Source: JBJEQG01 sp051881635
GTDB lineage: Bacteria; Bacillota; Clostridia; Oscillospirales; Acutalibacteraceae
Direction: 5' to 3'
DNA length: 17,089 nt
Assembly (NCBI GenBank): GCA_051881635.1
Contig: JBJEQG010000077.1
Span: 1 to 17,089 of the forward strand
Shown here piece after piece: positions 1 through 7,200 of this stretch (position 1 is its first letter; the number at the start of each line of letters is the position of its first letter). The notes under the pieces were generated by a model. The model had not been told where the DNA came from and searched no databases. It saw only the letters and a list, made by a program, of their open reading frames with translations. The position numbers were made by a program, and so were the translations under genes.

Positions 1-1
1 T

Positions 2-1393
2 TTCCAAGCCTATATCAACGCTAACAGTGTTTCTCCGACAAAAGCAGAAGTACGAACCGATGAAAATGGTAAAGCAGAAGCCAGTGAGTTAAATCTCGGT
101 GTTTACCTTGTTGTTGAAACAACAGTACCTGACGGCTTTATCGCAACAACAAACTCTTTCCTTGTTTCTGTTCCGTATTGGGATCAAGAAATCGACAAAG
201 ATACAGATAAGGACGGTTTAGAAGGTGATTGGGTTTATAATGTAACAGCTTACCCGAAAGACGAACCATACAGTGGTACTCTTGACAAAGAAATTGTTAG
301 TGATGAAGACGGTCAAAAGACGAATACAGACTCCCTCTCAATCGGTGATACCGTAAACTTTGAAGTTAAGGGTAAAGTTCCGAACTATGGAAAATCTGTT
401 CAAGATACAACTAATACACAGGTTAGTCTTACACAAGACAGAGCGATTATAACCAAAGAAGTTTATGATGTACTCCCGTTTGTATTTACGGATACATTGA
501 GTACAGGCTTAACTTATAATGACAACCTTGTCATTCAAGCTGGTACTGAACCTCTTACACAAGATACAGGGGCAACATTAAGTGAAGACGGAAAAACTGT
601 TACTTGGACAGAGAATAGCACAGACGATTACTTTGTAAAATTTGACGAAAGCACTAATAAACTTACGGTTATTGTCAAGTGGGATTCTATTGATGCCCAA
701 CAAGGAAATGCAATTACATTTACTTATAATGCCATTGTCAACGCAGACGCTGTTGTTACAACAGGCAACGGAAACGACGCTACAATCTATGTAGCAAACA
801 ACCCCTCAACTTTTAACGGCGATTACAGTAACTTGAATACAGATGAATATGCATCTTCAAATGATAAATCTACTGTTTATACATATCAACTCGACCTCAC
901 AAAGACATTTGACGGTCAAACTGTACCGGCAGGTGTAAATGCAAGCGATGTTAAGTTTGAGATTTACCAACAAAATGAAGACGGTAGCAACAAATCGGTT
1001 CATTACTTCATTACAGAAGATGCTGCAAGCGGTCAATATACACTTTGGACAAGAGAACCTTACACTGAAGGCGACAAAACATACGCTGTTGTTGATGTAA
1101 TCAAAGCTGACGGCACACAACTCACAACGGCTGATACCGAGTACACNNNNNNNNNNNNNNNNNNNNNNNNNNNNNNNNNNNNNNNNNNNNNNNNNNNNNN
1201 NNNNNNNNNNNNNNNNNNNNNNNNNNNNNNNNNNNNNNNNNNNNNNATCACTGTCAACAACGCAAAGAACCAATATGACCTCCCGCTTACCGGTGGTCTT
1301 GGTCTTTGGATCTTTACAATCGGCGGCGGCGTTTTAATGGCGGCTGCAATCATCGTTATCTCTGTTGTTCGCAAGAAAAAGAGCAACAAATAA
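2..1393 (+). CDS. Major pilin backbone subunit, LPXTG-anchored (SpaA/SpaH/EbpB-like), 5' partial and with an assembly gap
   Basis: The reading frame is open from position 2, so the gene starts before the window; the ATG-like codon reported at 497 (TTG) is internal. Seen, numbering from base 2: an N-terminal-domain E-box (YLVVE, Glu39); a pilin motif W77xxxVxxYPK86, whose lysine normally accepts the neighbouring subunit; a D2-type isopeptide domain with Lys96 and the YVANN asparagines 266-267; then a third Cna-B/SpaA-like domain starting at LTK301. After 100 N come LPLTG (1280-1294), a hydrophobic helix and RKKKSNK, the classic cell-wall sorting signal. The family forms the covalent pilus shaft, polymerised by class C sortases, and three of these follow directly. 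The frame stays the same across the N run, but the true length there is unknown, and the partner residues of the third domain are hidden. Family assignment is confident; full length is not known. Confidence 0.93.
   Translation, partial: FQAYINANSVSPTKAEVRTDENGKAEASELNLGVYLVVETTVPDGFIATTNSFLVSVPYWDQEIDKDTDKDGLEGDWVYNVTAYPKDEPYSGTLDKEIVSDEDGQKTNTDSLSIGDTVNFEVKGKVPNYGKSVQDTTNTQVSLTQDRAIITKEVYDVLPFVFTDTLSTGLTYNDNLVIQAGTEPLTQDTGATLSEDGKTVTWTENSTDDYFVKFDESTNKLTVIVKWDSIDAQQGNAITFTYNAIVNADAVVTTGNGNDATIYVANNPSTFNGDYSNLNTDEYASSNDKSTVYTYQLDLTKTFDGQTVPAGVNASDVKFEIYQQNEDGSNKSVHYFITEDAASGQYTLWTREPYTEGDKTYAVVDVIKADGTQLTTADTEYXXXXXXXXXXXXXXXXXXXXXXXXXXXXXXXXXXITVNNAKNQYDLPLTGGLGLWIFTIGGGVLMAAAIIVISVVRKKKSNK
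1147..1246. other. Assembly gap (100 N)
   Basis: Exactly 100 consecutive N. This round number is the usual placeholder for a scaffold gap of unknown size. It falls in the last Cna-B/SpaA-like domain of the pilin, just before the sorting signal. The flanking frames agree if the gap is taken as 100 bases, but that happens one time in three by chance. Confidence 0.98.
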
Positions 1394-1412
1394 TAATTAA
1401 ATCCATTGCTTT

Positions 1413-1445
1413 CACAGGGAAACAAGAACAGCTTGTTTCCCTGTG
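1413..1445 (+). terminator. Strong hairpin between pilin and sortase genes (attenuator or RNA processing/stability element)
   Basis: A perfect 14-bp inverted repeat: cacagggaaacaag (1413-1426) and its complement (1432-1445), with a 5-base loop. It lies 20 bases after the pilin stop. Only three T follow directly; a run of seven T comes 14 bases later (1460-1466). It may therefore be a leaky terminator, or a 3' stabiliser that keeps pilin mRNA more abundant than sortase mRNA. The first sortase ribosome binding site follows at once, so some read-through is expected. Confidence 0.7.
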
Positions 1446-1466
1446 TTTGGTAATAGCGGTTTTTTT

Positions 1467-1474
1467 GAAAGGAG
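1467..1474 (+). promoter_or_regulatory. Ribosome binding site that decides a TTG start
   Basis: The sequence gaaaggag lies 6 bases before TTG at 1481. There is no better-placed ATG near the start of the hydrophobic N-terminal helix of the sortase, so this site supports the TTG initiation codon. Confidence 0.75.
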
Positions 1475-1480
1475 CTTGTC

Positions 1481-2356
1481 TTGAAATCGTTTTTCATATA
1501 TTCTTTCGTTATACTACTCATTCTTGGCAGCTTGTTTTTGATCAGTTACCCTTTTATAAGCAATTACCTTATGGGACTGAACCAAAGCAGTGAGATTGAG
1601 GCATACGAGCAGGAAATGCAAAGCGTTGACGACAAGCAGTTTGCCGCCGCATGGGAGGAAGCTGAGGCGTATAATGAAAGTTTGCTTGGAAGTGTTGTGC
1701 TTACGGACCCTTTCGACCCGACTGCCGAAATTGTCAAGGACTATGAATATGAAAGTCTTTTGAATTTCAGCAGCAACGGCGTTATGGCAAGCCTTGAAAT
1801 ACCGGTTATAAGCCTGAATTTGCCGATTTATCATGGAACATCGGACGATGTTCTGCGAAAAGGTGTCGGACATCTGCAAAACACATCTTTGCCTGTCGGC
1901 GGAGAGGGAACGCATTGTGTACTGACGGGGCATACGGGACTTTCCTCAGCAAGTCTGTTTACGGATATTAACCTTTTAAAGGTTGGAGATAAGTTTTTTA
2001 TACACTGTCTTAATGAAACACTCGCCTATGAGATTGACCAAATCAAGGTTGTTGAACCGAAACAAACAAACGATTTAAGAATTGACCCGTCACAGGACTA
2101 TATCACGCTGATAACCTGTACACCTTATGGCATAAATTCTCACCGTTTGCTTGTTCGTGGAAAGCGTGTTCCGTATGTGGAGGGAGAAGAAACGCTTGCC
2201 GCCGAACAGTCAAGAATAGGCGAAAGTACCTGGATGATTGAGTACAAAAAGGCACTTAAAGTCGGCGGTATCGTCTTTGCCGTAATTTTGACGGTGTTTA
2301 TTGCCGTCAAAATTTTCTTAAAGAACCGCAAAAAGAAAATCCCAAAACCCTCATAA
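1481..2356 (+). CDS. Class C (pilus-type) sortase, first copy
   Basis: A 291-residue membrane-bound transpeptidase that would cut the LPLTG signal between Thr and Gly and join pilin subunits. Seen: an N-terminal membrane helix (about 5-26), a lid motif DPF (76-78) as in class C enzymes that block their own active site, catalytic His151 in LTGHTGL, Cys213 in TLITCTP, and Arg222 in NSHRLL. A second membrane helix (about 260-280) is followed by a basic tail, the usual class C layout. The start is TTG, supported by gaaaggag 6 bases upstream. It lies just after the pilin hairpin and 14 bases before the next sortase. It is a clear paralogue of that next gene (same length, same motif spacing), which suggests tandem duplication. 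Confidence 0.93.
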   Translation: MKSFFIYSFVILLILGSLFLISYPFISNYLMGLNQSSEIEAYEQEMQSVDDKQFAAAWEEAEAYNESLLGSVVLTDPFDPTAEIVKDYEYESLLNFSSNGVMASLEIPVISLNLPIYHGTSDDVLRKGVGHLQNTSLPVGGEGTHCVLTGHTGLSSASLFTDINLLKVGDKFFIHCLNETLAYEIDQIKVVEPKQTNDLRIDPSQDYITLITCTPYGINSHRLLVRGKRVPYVEGEETLAAEQSRIGESTWMIEYKKALKVGGIVFAVILTVFIAVKIFLKNRKKKIPKPS

Positions 2357-2370
2357 GGAATTGATACCTA

Positions 2371-3246
2371 TTGAAAAAAGCAATCCTATGGACAATCGGC
2401 ATACTTTTGTTGCTTATAAGTCTGGGACTTATTTCATATCCGTTTATAAGCAGCTATCTGATGAGTTTAAATTCGGAAAGTGCGGTTATGAGTTATCTTG
2501 ACTCGGCGGAAAAACTTTCCGATGACAAACAATCCGAAATGCTCAATGCCGCAAGAAAATATAATGAAAGTTTAATCGGCAGTGTCAGTGTCGGTGACCC
2601 GTTTGCGTCAAGTGAAGATTTAGCGGAGGATTACAATGCTCTTTTGAGTATTGACGGCTCACCGATTATGGCGAGCATAGAAATTCCGTCAATCAATGTA
2701 AATCTTGCGATTTATCACGGCACAAACGATGAAATTCTGCAAAAGGGTGTCGGACATTTATCGTCCTCCTCTTTACCTGTCGGCGGAAAAAATACCCATG
2801 CCGTATTGACAGGACACAGCGGTCTTTCCTCGCAAAAAATGTTTTCCGATATTGCGTCACTTGAAAATGGCGACAGGATTTATATTCATGTTTTAGGGGA
2901 AACGCTGGCGTATGAGGTTAGCGAAATAAACACCGTTTTGCCGAGTGATACCGAAAAACTCCAAATTGTTCCCGACAAGGACCTGATAACGCTTGTCACC
3001 TGTACACCGTTTGGCATTAACTCTCACAGATTGCTTGTAACGGGAAAGCGTGTTCCTTATACGGAGGGCGAAGAACAAAAAGTTTCAAATGCACAAAAAA
3101 GAGAAAGTGCATGGAGCAACGAATATATCAACGCTTTGATTCTCGGTTTTATTGTTATGGCGGCAATTTTGACGGTGTTCGGTTTAGTGAAACTTGTTTT
3201 GTATATATGCAGAAAGAGAAAAGCCAATGATAAGAAAAATCCTTAG
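2371..3246 (+). CDS. Class C (pilus-type) sortase, second copy
   Basis: A 291-residue sortase of the same build as the preceding gene: N-terminal membrane helix (about 4-25), lid DPF (76-78), His149 in LTGHSGL, Cys211 in TLVTCTP, Arg220 in NSHRLL, C-terminal membrane helix (about 256-279) and a Lys/Arg-rich tail. The start codon is TTG; TAAGGAA, overlapping the previous stop codon, serves as the ribosome binding site. The gene would therefore be translated from the same mRNA, possibly coupled. The two enzymes share long motifs such as KGVGHL, SLPVGG and GKRVPY, but have diverged throughout, so they may divide work between backbone polymerisation and joining of the minor subunit. Which copy does which cannot be told from sequence. 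Confidence 0.93.
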   Translation: MKKAILWTIGILLLLISLGLISYPFISSYLMSLNSESAVMSYLDSAEKLSDDKQSEMLNAARKYNESLIGSVSVGDPFASSEDLAEDYNALLSIDGSPIMASIEIPSINVNLAIYHGTNDEILQKGVGHLSSSSLPVGGKNTHAVLTGHSGLSSQKMFSDIASLENGDRIYIHVLGETLAYEVSEINTVLPSDTEKLQIVPDKDLITLVTCTPFGINSHRLLVTGKRVPYTEGEEQKVSNAQKRESAWSNEYINALILGFIVMAAILTVFGLVKLVLYICRKRKANDKKNP

Positions 3247-4171
3247 AATTATCGCCTATATTTTTGCGGGAATGTTGTTTTTGCTTGGCGTATTGATTTA
3301 TGCCTATCCTTTTATAAACAGCAGTATGCTCAGTAAAAACACCGAAGAAACGCTTGTGCAGTTTCGCACTGTAAGGCAGGAAGCCCAAAGGCAAAAACAA
3401 ACCTCTGACGGCGAAAGCAGTATAAATACGGGCAGTAATTTCAACAATCTGTATGAGGATATGCGGAAATATAACCTTAACATATACAAAAACAGGCAAG
3501 AAGACTTAAAAGACGCTTGGTCTTATGAACAATCCGTTTTTGACCTTTCGGGTTATGGTCTTTATGGTGCGGTAGCTGAACTGAGGATTCCGAAAATGAA
3601 TGTTGACTTGCCGATTTATCTCGGGGCAACATGGAGTAATATGGGCAAAGGTGCGGCACAGCTTGGTCAGACCTCAATGCCGATTGGCGGAAACAATACA
3701 AACTGCGTTATAGCGGCTCACAGAGGTTCGTCAGGAGGAAAATTTTTTCTCGATATAGAACAGCTTGAACCCGGCGATGAGGTTTATATCGACAACCTTT
3801 GGGAAACATTGACCTATCAGGTTGAAAGCATAGAGATTATCTCTCCACAGGACACCGAAAAAATCCATATTCGGGAAAATAAAGATATGGTTACGCTGAT
3901 AACCTGTCACCCGTACCCGTATAATTATCAGCGTTATGTTGTTTATTGCACACGATACAATGAAGAAACGGAAAATTCCGAAACTTCTGAAAATTCCGAG
4001 CCGAAAGAGTCAGCGGCAGAGGTATCACGGGAAAGTGATGTTTCAAATGCCGAAGTCACTAATATTGGCAATTCACAAACTTTTATGCTGTTTGAAAACA
4101 GCCTGTATATATTTGTTCCCGCAGCACTTATTCTGCTGGCACTTTGCCTTTTCAGACATAAGAAAAGGTAA
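3227..4171 (+). CDS. Divergent class C-like sortase, third copy
   Basis: A 314-residue sortase if started at the ATG at 3227. This overlaps the previous gene by 20 bases and follows a weak purine-rich site (3211-3220). An in-frame TTG at 3194 would add 11 polar residues and has no clear ribosome binding site. Seen: N-terminal membrane helix (about 5-28), His165 in AAHRGS, Cys227 in TLITCHPYPYN, Arg236 in QRYVVY, a Glu/Ser-rich stretch (about 245-275) and a C-terminal membrane helix (about 293-309). Instead of DPF/DPW it has DAW (96-98) at the lid position. The Cys-to-Arg segment also differs from its neighbours (CHPYPYNYQR versus CTPYGINSHR). This suggests a different substrate or step, for example handling the MPLTG adhesin encoded next or final attachment to the wall. 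Sortase identity is firm; the role is inferred. Confidence 0.88.
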   Translation: MIRKILRIIAYIFAGMLFLLGVLIYAYPFINSSMLSKNTEETLVQFRTVRQEAQRQKQTSDGESSINTGSNFNNLYEDMRKYNLNIYKNRQEDLKDAWSYEQSVFDLSGYGLYGAVAELRIPKMNVDLPIYLGATWSNMGKGAAQLGQTSMPIGGNNTNCVIAAHRGSSGGKFFLDIEQLEPGDEVYIDNLWETLTYQVESIEIISPQDTEKIHIRENKDMVTLITCHPYPYNYQRYVVYCTRYNEETENSETSENSEPKESAAEVSRESDVSNAEVTNIGNSQTFMLFENSLYIFVPAALILLALCLFRHKKR

Positions 4172-4215
4172 CTACATTCCGATACAGGCGAATACAACAA
4201 TCGGAGGTAATAAAA

Positions 4216-7200
4216 ATGAGGAGAAAAATAGAAACAACCAAAAAAACAATATCAAGAGCAATCTCCTTTGTGCTTGCACTTATGGTGCTTGTTTCTTCAT
4301 TACCGTATGTGCCGTTGGTTACAAACGCACTCACACCGACAAATCCTAAGAAAGACAGTCAAACAGGCTTTAATGATGTTACTGAATTTCAGAAAGCAAA
4401 ATGGAAAATTATTACAGATACAGTCTTTGGTGTCAGTAGTTATAATACAACTCCGCCTGCGTCTAATGCTACATTTAATGTAGTGGAGAACAACGGTTAT
4501 TTTAATTGGTACGATTGTTCCAAGATTGAGGGCGTAACAACAGGCTGGGACGGTACTGAAACAACTGTGGAAACTACAACGGAAACAATATCATACGCAG
4601 GCGATGATGTTGATGCGGGTGACGGTTTGGGCGAGAAAATCGATAACCAATATACAGGAAAATATACACAGGCGGCTTTTGATATTACTTATACAGTTTA
4701 TAATGTATCGAATGCTGCTGAACTCCGTTATGCCATGAATGAGGCAGAAACAAATCGAAAAACTCAGAATACAAAAATCAATATCACTGCTGATATAGAT
4801 TTAAACGGAAAAGAGAATATTGTATGGAAACCTAATTACTACAGTTCTATGAATAAAAATTGGATTTATATAGAGGGCAACGGTCATACGATTTATAATA
4901 TGCGGTGCCATAACAATCAAAAGGATGGCAGCAATTATGGTAATGGTGGCTTTGCGGGTTATGTTTCCGACGGTAGTTTTATTATGAAAAACCTCAATTT
5001 TTCAAATTGTATGTCTTTTTCAAACGGTATACAGTGTACCTCAGTTGTAATAGGCAGTGTTAGAAGTCAGGCATATTTTGAAAATGTTAATATTCGTGAT
5101 TCTTTTATATATTCAAATGTAGCACTTACAGGTACGCTTATCGGAAGAACAGAAACAGGTGTAGGTAATATCTTTGTTCGTAATTGTTCCTCTCAGCGTT
5201 GTTATGTTTACGGTACAAGTCATTCCGGTGGTCTGACGGGCTGTCAGCATAATATTGGTGGTAGAAATAATTCAAATGATGCATATAAAGTAAAGTATAA
5301 TGCAGCATTTCCAGAATCTCCTGAGGCTTGGCTGAAAAAAGGTAGTAATGTTTATCCCGAAGTTATTGAAGATACTTATTCCGTTGACTGTACTGTTTTC
5401 AGTACAGCAGATGATTCAGGAGCTTTTGTTTCCTGTGGCGGTAAGATGATTATAAGAAACTGCTTTACGAACAATATCATGTATGGAAACACAAAGACAG
5501 GTGCTTTTCTTGGAAGAATTGTCACGAAAGATAGTGGAGTAAAGCCTTTGTATGATGATAATGGCAATAGAACAGTAAATATTTACTTTGAAAACTGCTA
5601 TGCTTCCGGCAGTATTGAGGGAGCGAGTCAAATTGGCGGATTTGTCGCTCTTGATGATTGTTCGGATAATTACGCTTATGGTGTTGCCGTATATAAAAAT
5701 TGTTATACGACTGCAATGGTCGGTATGGACTATGCGGGAACTCAGCTCGGCGGTTTTATTGGTTACGAAAATACATATCAAAGTCAAAAAGCCACGATTA
5801 AAGTTGGCGGAACAGAAGATAATCCAATATATAACACTAACTCCGGTTCAGTATATATTAACTGCTATGCTGCGGGTGAGGTCGGCAATATTCTTACCGA
5901 TACAAGTACAACACCAATTAAAGACACAAACGGCAATTATAAATATCTCGGCGGATTTCTCGGTTTTACAAACAATACTAATGGTAATTTTATAAACTGT
6001 TACTACGATATGCAGACTACCGCCATGCGTGAGCGTGCCTCAGGAAAATCCGACCAGTTTTATGTTTCTGATTTCAGTGCCATTGACAGTGCTGTAAATG
6101 CTACTTCGGCTTTAACGGAAACACAAAGATATAATCTGATAAAACTGAGAGCCGATTATGTGTATCATATGGAAAGTAAGGTTGACGAAAACTATAATAC
6201 TAATATTGATTTAACAACGATTGACAATGCACTTGATTTCATAACAGATACACAGAAAGAAAAACTGACAGCATTGAAAAATCAAATTAAAGCCTTAGAC
6301 AGTAATATTGATGTCAGTGCAATCAACGATGCTCTTGGTATTGTAAATTACACAGGCAGTCAAAAAAAGGATAAGCTGCAAACTGCAAAAACAGAACTTG
6401 GTTATATTATATCTAACTCTCCCGATGTGAGTATTACTTCTAAGATAAACGGACTTCCAGTTTGTAATTCTACCAACGCTAAAAACTCAGCTATATCCGA
6501 TACAAACATGACGGCATTAAAAACTTTGGAAGAAAAGATTAAGGATTTAATAACATATAAGTTGTTGCCGTCTGATTTGGATTATTCCGCTATTTCTGAT
6601 GTTTACGGCAGGATAACCGATGAAGAAAAAACCAATCTGCAAGCCTTTGAAACTATACTTAAAGATAGTATTTTGGTTAATTACAGAGATAAGCTGAACA
6701 CTGCACTGAAAGCAATTCTAAAAGAGAAAGACAGTACTACCTATACTGATGAAGTGCTTGCAGACATATCACAGGAAACCCTTGATGAAGAAAGCGGATT
6801 TAATGATATGCTTACGGCATTAAATCAAGTTGCCAATGCAGAGGAAAATGCAATAATCACAACAGACCAAAATGATAAATTAGTTCAGTTAAGATTAGTG
6901 CTTATAAATGCCGGGTTATTTGGTAATAGTTATTTTACAGTTAATAATGTTTATCAGGGTGACGCTCACTCATCTATTGCAGTCGTTACCAATTTAGTCG
7001 CTCAAAAGAATAAAAATATTCTGAACTCGTTAAAAAATACTATAACCGCAAACTATCCTAAGTTGGATATAACGGTTGTTAATTCTATCCTTAACAATGC
7101 CGCAAATACAGGTATGCTGACAGATGAACAAAAGGTAGGATTGATTGCCTTAAAATCGTCTTTAAATACAGCGGTGTCACAAAGGGCAGTACCTGATTAT

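Noticed and set aside
497..1393. Pilin gene starting at 497
   Set aside because: The same frame is open back to position 2 and contains a typical pilin E-box and YPK motif, so 497 is an internal TTG.
3194..3226. TTG at 3194 as the start of the third sortase
   Set aside because: It adds 11 polar residues before the membrane helix and has no clear ribosome binding site; ATG 3227 fits the family better. Not fully excluded.
3155..3701. Minus-strand open frames across the sortases, and similar ones across the adhesin
   Set aside because: They lie opposite well-supported genes, lack ribosome binding sites and show no recognisable protein features.
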